DNA from: Actinomycetota bacterium
GTDB lineage: Bacteria > Actinomycetota > Acidimicrobiia > Acidimicrobiales > Ilumatobacteraceae
Direction: 5' to 3'
Assembly (NCBI GenBank): GCA_005793215.1
Contig: SXPV01000012.1
Location: 1-35,601, forward strand
DNA: 35,601 bases
Under the pieces are notes generated by a model. That model searched no databases and was not told the origin of the DNA. It saw nothing but the letters and a program-made list of their open reading frames with translations. The position numbers were made by a program, and so were the translations under genes. Of the stretch, positions 1-8,873 are shown one piece after another; within the stretch, counting starts at the first letter, position 1; each line of letters begins with the position of its first letter.

Positions 1-80
1 GAGGTATCCCCAATCTTCCATGGCCGCCGGCTAGTTTTTCCTTTACCTAAGCTCTCAATTGTTGCACTCTGAGTTAACTG

Positions 81-833
81 ATGGTAGAAATAAAAGTCCT
101 AATTGCTGTTCCGACGTACAACGAGTGCGAAAACATCTTGCAGTTGTGCAAACGAATCACACAGGTTCTACCGAATAGTGACATCGTCGTGCTCGATGAT
201 AGTTCGCCTGATGGAACCGCCGAGATAGTCCGAGAGATTGCAAGATCAAACCCAAGAGTTCGTCTTTTTTCGCGAAATCAGAAGTTGGGAATTGGTTCAG
301 CACACAAGGAGGCGTTCCGGCAGGCTATCGCGTGCAATGCTGATGTCCTCGTGACTCTGGATGCAGATCTTACACACGACCCAGAGGACATCCCGAAACT
401 TCTCGATGCGCTAAAAGTAGCGGACGTAGTCGTAGGTTCTCGATTTATGAGAGGCGGTGGTCTGCAGGATTGGACGCCGATTCGGCGCACCTTAACACAT
501 CTTGGACACATTGCAACAAAATATCTGCTTCGAGTTCCGTTTGATGCCACCGGCGCACTTCGCGCATACCGGATGACTGATTTAGCGGTCAAACTACCCG
601 AAGCACCGTTGCACAACGGATACCCTTTCCTTTATCAAAGTTTGACTTGGTTCGTCCGCCACGACTCATCAGTGGCTGAGGTACCAATCGTTTTGACAGC
701 ACGGGCTTACGGATCATCGAAAATGCAGACCCGAGATGTTCTATTAGGACTCCTGGGCTTGTTCAAATTCGCCTTAATGCATCGCAAGTCCTTTCGCAGA
801 TATCGAGTTTCAAGGATTGGGGGCAAACAATGA
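81..833 (+). CDS. GT2 glycosyltransferase, polyprenol-phosphate mannosyltransferase (DPM1)-like
   Basis: This 250-residue family 2 glycosyltransferase probably transfers a sugar (mannose or glucose) from a nucleotide donor to a polyprenyl phosphate at the cytoplasmic membrane face. The N-terminal Rossmann-like GT-A fold shows VLIAVPTYNE (6-15), the DDSSPDGT nucleotide-binding stretch (39-46) and the metal-binding DAD (94-96) followed by LTHDP. The D-x-TGALRAYR segment (about 155-164) resembles the DPM1 D-x-TSGFRLYR motif. No C-terminal membrane spans are evident, so it is the short, soluble DPM1-like form. The ATG start is preceded by only a weak GAG-type ribosome site. It is the first gene of a coupled trio: its TGA overlaps the next ATG as ATGA. 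Base composition is AT-richer than in the nuo genes. The sugar and acceptor cannot be read from the sequence. Confidence 0.85.
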   Translation: MVEIKVLIAVPTYNECENILQLCKRITQVLPNSDIVVLDDSSPDGTAEIVREIARSNPRVRLFSRNQKLGIGSAHKEAFRQAIACNADVLVTLDADLTHDPEDIPKLLDALKVADVVVGSRFMRGGGLQDWTPIRRTLTHLGHIATKYLLRVPFDATGALRAYRMTDLAVKLPEAPLHNGYPFLYQSLTWFVRHDSSVAEVPIVLTARAYGSSKMQTRDVLLGLLGLFKFALMHRKSFRRYRVSRIGGKQ

Positions 834-1510
834 CAATCTCAAGCAATGACTGGGACGCATACTGGAGTCAGCAGGGGTCAGTTACCAAGACATACGGAAG
901 AATCGCAAACTTCTACCGACGATGGATTATTCCACGGAGCCTCAAACAAACTCTAAGGAAAACCGTGGCCCCAGGGTCAACTTTGCTCCATGCTGGCTCC
1001 GGGGGTGGAGAAATTGATGTTCACTTGATTGAACGATGGAATCTCGTTGCAATTGATTTCTCAAGAAGAGCCGTTGAAGAACATCGGAATAGACACATCA
1101 ATGTGAGGCAGAGTGACCTCATCAGTCAAGCTGATTTATTCTCGCTTCCCTATCAGGACGAAACTTTTGATGGAGTTTTCAATCTTGGCGTTATGGAGCA
1201 CTTTACCGACCAGCAGATTGCCGCAGCGCTCCGTGAGATGCGGCGAGTCACCAAGCAGGGAGGAGTACTCATATTGTATTGGCCACCAATTTGGGGGCTG
1301 TCGGTGCTGGCTCTCAAGATTGCTAAATCCATTCTGCAGTTGGAGAGACGACGAGGTATCGCTCTCCATCCGCCTGAGATAAACCTCATGCGCTCGCGCC
1401 ACCAGTGTTCCAAGTGGATGATAGACGCAGGCCTACAACTTGAGCGCTTTTCTTTTGGAATCGGAGACCTTTTCACGCATCAAATTATCGTAGCTCGAAG
1501 GATGAAATGA
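830..1510 (+). CDS. class I SAM-dependent methyltransferase
   Basis: A 226-residue methyltransferase of the class I Rossmann fold. SAM-binding motif I is LLHAGSGGGE (about residues 53-62), the acidic motif II is VAIDFS, and VFNLGVMEHF (about 117-126) is the post-motif strand typical of UbiE/Methyltransf_11-like enzymes. There is no signal peptide or obvious transmembrane segment. It overlaps the upstream glycosyltransferase by 4 bp (ATGA) and the next methyltransferase by 4 bp (ATGA), so all three should be translated together. The context suggests methylation of a sugar or polyprenyl-linked glycan intermediate, but this is inference; a small-molecule or lipid substrate is equally possible. 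Composition is AT-richer than the adjacent nuo operon. Confidence 0.8.
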   Translation: MTISSNDWDAYWSQQGSVTKTYGRIANFYRRWIIPRSLKQTLRKTVAPGSTLLHAGSGGGEIDVHLIERWNLVAIDFSRRAVEEHRNRHINVRQSDLISQADLFSLPYQDETFDGVFNLGVMEHFTDQQIAAALREMRRVTKQGGVLILYWPPIWGLSVLALKIAKSILQLERRRGIALHPPEINLMRSRHQCSKWMIDAGLQLERFSFGIGDLFTHQIIVARRMK

Positions 1511-2385
1511 CAAACAAATCAAATTGCCCAGTTTGCTTAGGCGTCGATTCGTTTGAACGATATCCGGATGAACTTCATGGTTTGTCGCCAACTGTCGATT
1601 ACAAATTCACACCCACCACACGACTTACGTATGAAATAGTTGAATGTTCAGATTGCGGTCATCAATACGTTTCTTCTGCCCCGCAAGTTGAGATCCTGTA
1701 CACCGAAAACGAGGATGAGACATACCTCGCAGCTCAGCAACAACGAGAGAAGTCTGCCGAAGCGTGGCTTCAAATAGTTACATCGGCTGCGCCACCAAGT
1801 AGCGCACGGACTTTGTTGGACATCGGCTGTGCGACAGGAATATTCTTAGACAAGGCTTCTCGGTTTTATGTCGTCTGTGGAGTTGAATTGTCTGAATGGG
1901 CTTCCAAAATCGCATCTAGACAACATGAGGTATGGCGGCAACCAGTCTCCCAACAAACCACGACCAGAAGATTTGATATTGTAACCATGTGGGGTGTAAT
2001 CGAGCACCTCTCTAATCCACGGGACGAGATCAATGCAATTTCGGAGTTGACAAATGTCGACGGATTGCTCTTCATCTATACTGGAGATCGCGCCGCTTTC
2101 TTACCTCGCCTTCTCAAGAAGAAGTGGTGGTGGTATCAAGGAATGCATATTCAGTATTTCTCCAAATCGGGATTGCGACAACTCTTGGAAACGTCGGGAT
2201 TTGAGGTTGTAGGAACGCGTAATCTGCCAATCTTCTTCTCACTTCGTTCTCTAGCCCAGTCAATGAATCGATACGCTTTGCTCAAGCCATTCGTCTGGAT
2301 CCTGAGCAAGCGTCCATTTTCAAGACTTACAATACGATTGACTCTCTCGGGTGAGATGTTGATGATTGCCCGCAAGGTTGGATAG
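1507..2385 (+). CDS. SAM-dependent methyltransferase with N-terminal zinc-ribbon-like CxxC pairs
   Basis: A 292-residue class I methyltransferase. The N-terminus has two CxxC pairs (C7/C10 and C47/C50), a layout common in glycan-cluster and nucleotide-sugar methyltransferases and probably binding zinc. SAM motif I is TLLDIGCATGIFL (about 104-116); VTMWGVIEHL follows in the usual position and supports the Methyltransf_12/23-type fold. The C-terminal part, including KKWWWYQGMHIQYFS, is the usual lid and substrate region. It starts in an ATGA overlap with the preceding methyltransferase and ends convergently with the MidA gene, 39 bp away. It is likely part of a surface polysaccharide modification block whose remaining genes would lie elsewhere. 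The substrate is unknown. Confidence 0.8.
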   Translation: MTNKSNCPVCLGVDSFERYPDELHGLSPTVDYKFTPTTRLTYEIVECSDCGHQYVSSAPQVEILYTENEDETYLAAQQQREKSAEAWLQIVTSAAPPSSARTLLDIGCATGIFLDKASRFYVVCGVELSEWASKIASRQHEVWRQPVSQQTTTRRFDIVTMWGVIEHLSNPRDEINAISELTNVDGLLFIYTGDRAAFLPRLLKKKWWWYQGMHIQYFSKSGLRQLLETSGFEVVGTRNLPIFFSLRSLAQSMNRYALLKPFVWILSKRPFSRLTIRLTLSGEMLMIARKVG

Positions 2386-2424
2386 TCGGATTCACAGCAA
2401 TGTACTTCAGGAGCACAAAATTGC

Positions 2425-3459
2425 TCAGCGACGCCACTGAAGAACGCTGAAAGCACCAATTCCAGCCAAGTCGCACAGCGCCTCAGCTTCACGCACTCGA
2501 CTGCGCATCGTCATTGTGGCAACCGTCGGCGAGCTTGCAGCACGCTCCCATGCAACTCGACCCTCCTCCACCAACCCATCGATACCAAACTCGCGCAAGA
2601 ACTCTGCCTGCGAGGTGAGCGAAGTTGGCGGCAGGAGTTGATCAACGGCTACTTCCACGGTGATGTCCTGTTGGCCGACGCTCTGCAGATAGTGCACTCC
2701 CCGCTCGTGCCCCGAGTAGGTGCGCAGCCACTCGCGCCACGGCCGGCTCGCCATCTCGGTTGAGGTAGTGCAGTAGTCAAACACCACAAGCCGACCCGCC
2801 TGAATTAATGACAGCGCATCACCGACCCATCGCGTCGCAGCATCGTGAACTGCTACGCGTGACCCATGAGCTGCGACTGCGGGAAGGCATGCAGGAACAT
2901 CCGAGATGGTCACCAGTCGCTCCACGAATCGCTCGCCATCGTCTGCAACGAATGCCTCTCGCCAACCACCATCAAACACGAACAGGCGAAAGGGCAGATT
3001 ATCGAGCAATTCATTGGCGATGATGACACCGACGAATGGCTCCGGAGGCATGCCTGAACGGGACTCCACGCCCGCAGGATGCAACGCTCGCTGCGCTGGC
3101 GAAACCTCCACTGCCACGTATCGCATCGCCGATGAGCAATGGGGATTTGCAGCCAACACCGATCGGCTCAACGTCCCTGGACCCGCCCCGGCATCCACCA
3201 CGGTGAACGGATCCGGGCGACCAAGTTCTTCCCACCACGCATCCAACGCTCGCGCAATCACCATCCCAAAGAGCGGCCCAACTTCGGGTGAGGTCAGGAA
3301 GTCGCCACGCCGACCGGCGCGGCCTGCTGTGCTGTAGAAGCCGTGCTCTCCGTAGAGCGTGATCTCGATGAACTTGTCAAAGCGCAGAAGTCCGCCGTCG
3401 GCGTCAATGGCGCGACGCACGTCGTCGGAGGCTGCGTGGACGTGGTGGCCAGATGCCAC
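2425..3459 (-). CDS. MidA/NDUFAF7-family (DUF185) SAM-dependent methyltransferase, probable complex I maturation factor
   Basis: A 344-residue member of the MidA/NDUFAF7 family. In mitochondria NDUFAF7 dimethylates one arginine of NDUFS2 (the NuoD homologue) during complex I assembly. Family signatures visible here are GDFLTSPEVGPLFG (52-65), SAM motif I VDAGAGPGTLSR (88-99), YVAVEVS (114-120) and ANELLDNLP (148-156). The start is GTG at 3459; no in-frame ATG gives a full N-terminus. It begins 10 bp after the nuoN stop and reads in the same direction, so it is very probably the last gene of the reduced nuo operon. That operon's NuoD carries Arg at the expected target position, whereas the NuoD of the second cluster has Thr. 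The family call is firm; the NuoD substrate is inference from mitochondria and gene linkage. Confidence 0.88.
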   Translation of the reverse strand: MASGHHVHAASDDVRRAIDADGGLLRFDKFIEITLYGEHGFYSTAGRAGRRGDFLTSPEVGPLFGMVIARALDAWWEELGRPDPFTVVDAGAGPGTLSRSVLAANPHCSSAMRYVAVEVSPAQRALHPAGVESRSGMPPEPFVGVIIANELLDNLPFRLFVFDGGWREAFVADDGERFVERLVTISDVPACLPAVAAHGSRVAVHDAATRWVGDALSLIQAGRLVVFDYCTTSTEMASRPWREWLRTYSGHERGVHYLQSVGQQDITVEVAVDQLLPPTSLTSQAEFLREFGIDGLVEEGRVAWERAASSPTVATMTMRSRVREAEALCDLAGIGAFSVLQWRR

Positions 3460-3469
3460 GTGCTACTCG

Positions 3470-4984
3470 TCAGCCGCCGAAGGCGCCGACGAGATCGGCC
3501 ATATCGCCGAAGTTCAGCACCACACCAGGCAGGATGCCAAGAACAAGCGTGGCAATAGCGGTGATGCCGAGCGCAATCTGCAATGACGATGGGGTGACGA
3601 TCGGAGTGTTGTCGCCATGCGGCACCGGTCGCATCCACACTTCGCGCATCACATTTCCGTAGTAGCCAAAGGCGATCACCGAGTTGACGGCCCCAATGAC
3701 TGCGAGTGCATACGCCCACGGTGTGGCATCGGTAAGCAGCGCTTGAAATGCGGCAAACTTGCCGATCCAGCCACCCAGTGGCGGTATGCCTGCGAGCGAT
3801 GCCAGAAATATGGTGAGCAACACACCGAGTGCCGGCGCATACGAGAACAATCCGCCCAACGATGCAATGTCACCGCTGCGAGTCTTGCGCGACACCGCAA
3901 GAATGACGCCGAACATTCCCAAGTTAGTTGCCGCGTACACCACGAGGTACACCACCACTGCGCGCAACGCAGCTTCTCCTGCTGCCCCTCCGGCAACGGC
4001 GAGTGGCATCAGCACGAAGCCACCTTGGCTCACCGACGAATAAGCGATCATGCGAACAAGATTGGTTTGTCGCAACGCAAATACGTTGCCGATGGTCATC
4101 GTGAGAGCAGAGAGTACCCAGATGAAGGGTTGCCACACATCGCGACCTTCCGGAAAAGCCGTGAGCACGAGTACGACCAGTGCAATGAATCCAGCAGCCT
4201 TACTTGCCACCGACAAGAATGCGGTGACCGGAGTTGGTGCGCCTTCGTAGGTATCGGGTGCCCAGGTGTGGAACGGCACCGCAGAAACCTTGAAAGCAAA
4301 ACCAACCACCACGAATACCACCGCCAGCGCTTGTACCGCAGCAAATTCACCGTCAAGATCGATCGACTTGCTGATGTCCACCAAGAGCGTGGAGTCGGCC
4401 ACCCCGTACAACAACGACATTCCATACAGCATCACTGCCGATGCAAACACACCCAGCAGGAAGTATTTGACGCCGGCTTCGTTGCTCCTCAAGTCGCGCT
4501 TGCGCCAGGCAGCCAGCATGTACGCCGGGATTGACAAGAACTCAAGCGCAACAAATATCGATACCAAGTCGCGCGACGACGCCATCATCACCATGCCCAA
4601 CAAGCTGGTGAGGAGCAGGAACCAATACTCGCCACGCCAGTAATCGCCCTCCTCCACATGCGACGACGACAACAGCACGATCACATATCCCGCCAGGAGG
4701 AACAGACCCTTCATCACCAGGCTGAACTCATCCACCACGTAACGACCATCAAAGATTGAACGCACTGAATTGTCGTGCAACGCAAGGGTGAGTACCGGCA
4801 GTGTGGCGCCGAGCAAGGAGAAACCGGTGAGAACCGAGAGCAACCACTTGTTGCGCTCACTGGTGAAAAGATCCACCAACAACACTGCCGTGAGCCCGAC
4901 TGCCAGCACGATCTCGGGCGCAAGCGCGTGATAGTCGATGACTGGTGCCGTCCAGGCGGCAGCAGAAAGCGCAAGCAGTGTCAC
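3470..4984 (-). CDS. nuoN: NADH-quinone oxidoreductase subunit N (reduced cluster)
   Basis: A 504-residue antiporter-like proton-channel subunit of the complex I membrane arm, with about 14 hydrophobic spans. The channel Glu lies in FVALEFLSIPAYML (E148) and the central Lys in GFAFKVSAVPFHTW (K232), followed by APDTYEGAPTPV, the NuoN hallmark. Length fits the family. The start is GTG at 4984, three bases after the nuoM stop, so it is tightly coupled. It is followed 10 bp later by the MidA-type methyltransferase. The second cluster has its own NuoN at 19117-20682; the two proteins are clearly divergent, not recent duplicates. Confidence 0.95.
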   Translation of the reverse strand: MTLLALSAAAWTAPVIDYHALAPEIVLAVGLTAVLLVDLFTSERNKWLLSVLTGFSLLGATLPVLTLALHDNSVRSIFDGRYVVDEFSLVMKGLFLLAGYVIVLLSSSHVEEGDYWRGEYWFLLLTSLLGMVMMASSRDLVSIFVALEFLSIPAYMLAAWRKRDLRSNEAGVKYFLLGVFASAVMLYGMSLLYGVADSTLLVDISKSIDLDGEFAAVQALAVVFVVVGFAFKVSAVPFHTWAPDTYEGAPTPVTAFLSVASKAAGFIALVVLVLTAFPEGRDVWQPFIWVLSALTMTIGNVFALRQTNLVRMIAYSSVSQGGFVLMPLAVAGGAAGEAALRAVVVYLVVYAATNLGMFGVILAVSRKTRSGDIASLGGLFSYAPALGVLLTIFLASLAGIPPLGGWIGKFAAFQALLTDATPWAYALAVIGAVNSVIAFGYYGNVMREVWMRPVPHGDNTPIVTPSSLQIALGITAIATLVLGILPGVVLNFGDMADLVGAFGG

Positions 4985-4987
4985 GAA

Positions 4988-6511
4988 TCAGCCTCCGAAC
5001 GCGCGCAGCGTTTCCTGTACGGCCGGGTCGATGATGCTGAACAACAGATTTGGTGCCACACCGAATGCCACGATGGCAATCAACAGCGGCATCCAGGCCA
5101 CCCACTCGTAGGTGTTCACGTCGTGCACATCGTGATGGTCGTGTCCCTTTGGTGTACCGAACGCAGTGCGTTGATACAGCCACAACAAATATGCGGCGGC
5201 AAACACGGTGCCAAGTGCCGCAATCACCATGTACGTGCGGAACACCGTGACATTCAGGCCGTCGGCCGGGTTGTAGGCAGAAAGAATCGCAGGGAACTCG
5301 CCCCAGAAACCGGCGAGACCAGGCAAGCCGAGTGAGGCCATCGAGCACAAGCCCAAGATCCAGCCCAATTGTGGTGCCTGCGTGAGCATGCCACCCAACT
5401 TGGAGATCTCCAGCGTGTGGTAGCGCTCCTTCACGCTGCCAGCGATGAAGAACAGCATTCCGGTGATCAAGCCGTGTGCCACCATGCCGAACACCGCGGC
5501 GTTCACGCCGAAGGGAGTGAGCGTTGAAATGCCGAGCATCACGAATCCCATGTGCGCAACGGACGAGAACGCAATGAGTCGTTTCATGTCGGTTTGTGCC
5601 AAGCAACCCAGTGCTCCGTAGATAATGCCGATGACGGCCAAACCACCAATCCATGGCGCCCATTCGATTGCGGCGTCGGGCAGGGTTGGAATGGCAATTC
5701 GAACGAAACCGTAGGTGCCGAGCTTCAGCAGGATTGCCGCAAGAATCACGGACCCTTGGGTTGGCGCCTGGGTGTGTGCGTCGGGCAACCAGGTATGGAA
5801 TGGGAACATCGGCACCTTCACTGCAAATCCGATGAACATGCCGGCAAAAATCCATACCTGCACGTTCTTGGCGATGCCAGCACCGTTCTCGACCAGATAC
5901 GGAATCGCAAAACTCTCCGCTCCGGTTTTGAAGAAGATGGCGAGGAACGCCACCAACATGAGAGCGGATCCGAACATGGTGTACAGGAAGAACTTGAGCG
6001 ATGCATACTGGCGCTGTTCGCCACCCCACACACCGATCATGAAGTACATCGGTAGCAACACCAATTCGAAGAACACGAAGAACAGGATGAGGTCTTGTGC
6101 GATGAAGGTTCCCGCCATGCCCGTTTGCAAAATCAGCATGAGCACGAAGAACGCCTTGGGGTTCCCGGGTGACGGAATGTGATCGAGACTGTAAATGACC
6201 ACGAGCAACGTCACCACCATGCTGAGGAGATACAACGGCAGGCTGATGCCGTCCACGCCAATGAAGTACGTACTCTTAATGACGGGAATCCAATCGGTTT
6301 GTGCCACGAATTGCATCGATCCGGCTTGATCGAAGTCGAAGTTCACGAGCGTGAATACACCAACAAGTACCGTGGCAATCGAGGTGAGTAGTGCCACCAT
6401 CTTGATGGCAGCTTCGTTTGCCTTAGGTGTGATCAGCAGCACGAGCACTCCGAGCATCGGCAAGAACGTGCCGACACTCAGTACCCAGTTGTTGTCGCGG
6501 ATCATCTGCAT
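4988..6511 (-). CDS. nuoM: NADH-quinone oxidoreductase subunit M (reduced cluster)
   Basis: A 507-residue antiporter-like proton-channel subunit. The channel Glu is in FFVFFELVLLPMY (E149) and the Lys in FAVKVPMFPFHTWLPDAHTQAPT (K232), both diagnostic of NuoM. A short His/Asp-rich loop (GHDHHDVHD) lies near the C-terminus before the last spans. I chose the ATG at 6511, not an in-frame ATG at 6553. The earlier start would overlap the nuoL end by 20 bp, while the 6511 start has a GGGAG Shine-Dalgarno site eight bases upstream and begins where the family N-terminus is expected. It lies 22 bp downstream of nuoL and 3 bp upstream of nuoN. Confidence 0.95.
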   Translation of the reverse strand: MQMIRDNNWVLSVGTFLPMLGVLVLLITPKANEAAIKMVALLTSIATVLVGVFTLVNFDFDQAGSMQFVAQTDWIPVIKSTYFIGVDGISLPLYLLSMVVTLLVVIYSLDHIPSPGNPKAFFVLMLILQTGMAGTFIAQDLILFFVFFELVLLPMYFMIGVWGGEQRQYASLKFFLYTMFGSALMLVAFLAIFFKTGAESFAIPYLVENGAGIAKNVQVWIFAGMFIGFAVKVPMFPFHTWLPDAHTQAPTQGSVILAAILLKLGTYGFVRIAIPTLPDAAIEWAPWIGGLAVIGIIYGALGCLAQTDMKRLIAFSSVAHMGFVMLGISTLTPFGVNAAVFGMVAHGLITGMLFFIAGSVKERYHTLEISKLGGMLTQAPQLGWILGLCSMASLGLPGLAGFWGEFPAILSAYNPADGLNVTVFRTYMVIAALGTVFAAAYLLWLYQRTAFGTPKGHDHHDVHDVNTYEWVAWMPLLIAIVAFGVAPNLLFSIIDPAVQETLRAFGG

Positions 6512-6519
6512 GGTGTTAT

Positions 6520-6524
6520 CTCCC
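6520..6524 (-). promoter_or_regulatory. Shine-Dalgarno site deciding the nuoM start
   Basis: The minus strand reads GGGAG here, eight bases before the ATG at 6511. It supports that start over the in-frame ATG at 6553, which lies inside the end of nuoL. Confidence 0.7.
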
Positions 6525-6533
6525 GTTTCGTAT

Positions 6534-8873
6534 TCAGGTGTTGAGTATGACAAAGACGAGCGCCGCTACTGCAGCGGTTGCAAACAGCAACGCGCCGTAG
6601 TGACCCACTCGTCCTGATTGGATTGGTTGCACCGTGGTGCCTGCAGCCTTCGTGACGTCGGCCGATGCATTGACAGCCCCGTCGACGAGACGCTGGTCAA
6701 TATCGCGGTACACCACTTGGGCAACGACGCGCGATACGCGCGCCACACCATGCAAGATGCCATCCAGCACCTGCTGATTGAACCAATAGGCGCCACGCGC
6801 AAGTGGTCCAACGATGAAACTCACCACGCCGCGCTCATAGAGATGATCGAGGTAGTACTTGTTGATCAAGAGTTGATATCCAGAGCGAGCAACGGCGTTA
6901 CGTTGAGTAAGCCCGACCAATCGCGGGTCGCGACGACCGTAAAGTGCTGCACTCACTACCCAGCTGACTGCAATCCCGGCAAACACGATCGCCAGCGACA
7001 ACAGAGCCTTTGACCACTTGAATTTGGCGTGGTTGAGCTGCGGGGCGTAGCACACTCCATCCTTTGGTGTTTCCTTGCCGCACGGCGACTCGCCATAGCC
7101 CGACTCTGCGGCTGGCACCACGAATGCTTCGCCAGGGCCGCCAGAGTACGACTCCTCCACCACTGCTGCGCGCGGCTCCGTCCACTTCTTCATGTACTCC
7201 CACGATTCACCAAAGGGCGTGGCATTGAACAAGCCGGAGAAAATTGCGAGCACCGCCAAGATGGCAAGTGGTGCGGTAATCAGGATTCCTGATTCGTGCG
7301 GGCCTGCATGCGCGTCGTGTGAATCCTGTGCGTCGTGGCTGTCGTGCACAGCATGTGCGTCGTGTGCATCGTGGCCGTCGTGCGCAGGGTGCGTGCCGTG
7401 GCTGCTCTCGCCGTGCTCTCCCGCTGATGCTCCGCGCGGCTCGCCAAAGAACGTGAGATATGTCGCTCGGGTCATGTATGCAGCAGTGAGGAACGCGCCA
7501 CCCAAGCCCACCACCATGAAGAACGTGTAGCCATTCCCACCAACGTTGTCGATGATCTCATCTTTGGAGAAGAACCCGGAGAAGGGGAACACTCCGCACA
7601 ATGCAAGCGTGGACACTGTCCATGCCGCGAACGTAATCGGCATGTGCTTACGCAGGCCTCCCATGTCCTTTTTCATGTCGAAGGAATGATGCGACGCACT
7701 GTGGCTGATTGATCCTGCCGATAAGAACAAGCACGCCTTGAAGAATGCGTGGGTGAAGATGTGAAACACTGCTGGCAGCCATGCACCGGCACCCAAACCC
7801 AGCATCATGTATCCCAGTTGGCTCACCGTGCTGTAGGCGAGCACGCGCTTGATGTCGGTTTGGACGAATGCCAACGCCGCCGCAATCACGATGGTGATCG
7901 CCGCGATGATCATGATGATGTTCGATGACGGCCCGAGGATGTCCAGCCCGGTGAAGAACACCGGATACAAACGGGCAACGAGGAACACGCCAGCCACCAC
8001 CATCGTGGACGAGTGCAAGAGCGAGCTCACTGGAGTGGGGCCGGCCATCGCATCCGGCAACCATGTGTGCAGTGGGAATTGACCGCTCTTTCCGATTGCC
8101 GCGATAAATAGGGCAATTGCTGCAACAAGAATCACCGTGGAATTCGGCTCACCCGACAATGCCCATGCTGACAAGCCCCGAATGGAAAAACCCGACAAGC
8201 CAAGGTTGGTAGTGGTCCACTCGTTGGCGGCGAAGAAGAGAATGCTGATGCCCACGAGCAAGCCGACGTCACCCGTTCGCACCGTGAAGAACGCCTTCAA
8301 GGCAGCACGGCTGTTCGCGCCATCCTCCCACCAGTGGCCGATGAGCATGAACGAACACAGACCCATGATTTCCCAACCGAGGAGGAACAAGATCATGTCT
8401 TCGGCAATCACCATCGCCAACATGCCGGCAGAGAACAGGGTCAGAGCGGCGAAGAAATGCGTGTAGCGGCGATCACCCCGCAGGTACTCGAGTGAATAGA
8501 CCTGCACCAGCGTGGAGATGAATGCCACGACGAACAGGACCACCACCGTGAGACCATCCACATGCTGGCCAATGGTGAATTCCATTCCACCGGACTGCCA
8601 CCACGTCCAGGTTCGAATCACCGGCGAGACGAACTGCTCTTCTCCAGCACCGCCAACTCGCTGAATCCACTGCCATGCGGCACCACTCGCCAACACCAAA
8701 CTGGCGAGCATGGAGAGCACTCCGACTTCGCTCCCCTTCTTTGGCAACCGCTTGCCGAACAGGATGATGAGCGCAAAACCGATGGTCGGGATCACCGGCG
8801 CAAGCCATGCGTTTTGCAAGAACCAGCCGTCACGCAATGGTGACAACACCTCGGAGGCCGCGAACATCCTCAT
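6534..8873 (-). CDS. nuoL: NADH-quinone oxidoreductase subunit L (reduced cluster), enlarged, with His/Asp-rich insert
   Basis: A 779-residue distal antiporter-like proton-pumping subunit; typical NuoL is about 610-650 residues. Core features are intact: GWEIMG with the channel Glu (E168), IGKSGQFPLHTWLPDAM with Lys (K262) and FSKDEI with Lys (K437). The extra length lies in two places after the core. One is a low-complexity His/Asp/Ala stretch (about 481-528, repeating HDAHD-like units). The other is a hydrophilic loop of roughly 55 residues containing a Cys pair (SPCGKE...GVCYAP, about 600-612). The C-terminal lateral helix region and last span follow. It starts with an ATGA overlap on nuoK; a second ATG two codons later is possible. 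The full cluster's NuoL (637 residues) has only a short His loop at the first site. Confidence 0.94.
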   Translation of the reverse strand: MRMFAASEVLSPLRDGWFLQNAWLAPVIPTIGFALIILFGKRLPKKGSEVGVLSMLASLVLASGAAWQWIQRVGGAGEEQFVSPVIRTWTWWQSGGMEFTIGQHVDGLTVVVLFVVAFISTLVQVYSLEYLRGDRRYTHFFAALTLFSAGMLAMVIAEDMILFLLGWEIMGLCSFMLIGHWWEDGANSRAALKAFFTVRTGDVGLLVGISILFFAANEWTTTNLGLSGFSIRGLSAWALSGEPNSTVILVAAIALFIAAIGKSGQFPLHTWLPDAMAGPTPVSSLLHSSTMVVAGVFLVARLYPVFFTGLDILGPSSNIIMIIAAITIVIAAALAFVQTDIKRVLAYSTVSQLGYMMLGLGAGAWLPAVFHIFTHAFFKACLFLSAGSISHSASHHSFDMKKDMGGLRKHMPITFAAWTVSTLALCGVFPFSGFFSKDEIIDNVGGNGYTFFMVVGLGGAFLTAAYMTRATYLTFFGEPRGASAGEHGESSHGTHPAHDGHDAHDAHAVHDSHDAQDSHDAHAGPHESGILITAPLAILAVLAIFSGLFNATPFGESWEYMKKWTEPRAAVVEESYSGGPGEAFVVPAAESGYGESPCGKETPKDGVCYAPQLNHAKFKWSKALLSLAIVFAGIAVSWVVSAALYGRRDPRLVGLTQRNAVARSGYQLLINKYYLDHLYERGVVSFIVGPLARGAYWFNQQVLDGILHGVARVSRVVAQVVYRDIDQRLVDGAVNASADVTKAAGTTVQPIQSGRVGHYGALLFATAAVAALVFVILNT
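7291..7427 (-). repeat. low-complexity His/Asp-rich coding repeat in nuoL
   Basis: Imperfect iteration of a gtcgtg-type unit on the plus strand encodes alternating His-Asp-Ala/Ser in the NuoL insert on the minus strand. It follows a conserved FFGEPRG segment, the usual site of length variation in actinobacterial NuoL. Expansion by replication slippage is the likely origin. Confidence 0.7.

Noticed and set aside
2396-2425. AGCAAT/ATTGCT inverted repeat between convergent genes as a terminator
   Set aside because: Six-base AT-containing arms around an 18-base loop with no T-run; too weak to call.
3617-4534. Long plus-strand open frame opposite nuoN (similar ones at 22659-23849, 26039-27517 and 29413-30786)
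   Set aside because: These encode His/Arg/Gln-rich low-complexity proteins without domains, exactly opposite clear nuo genes; they are antisense shadows of GC-biased codons.
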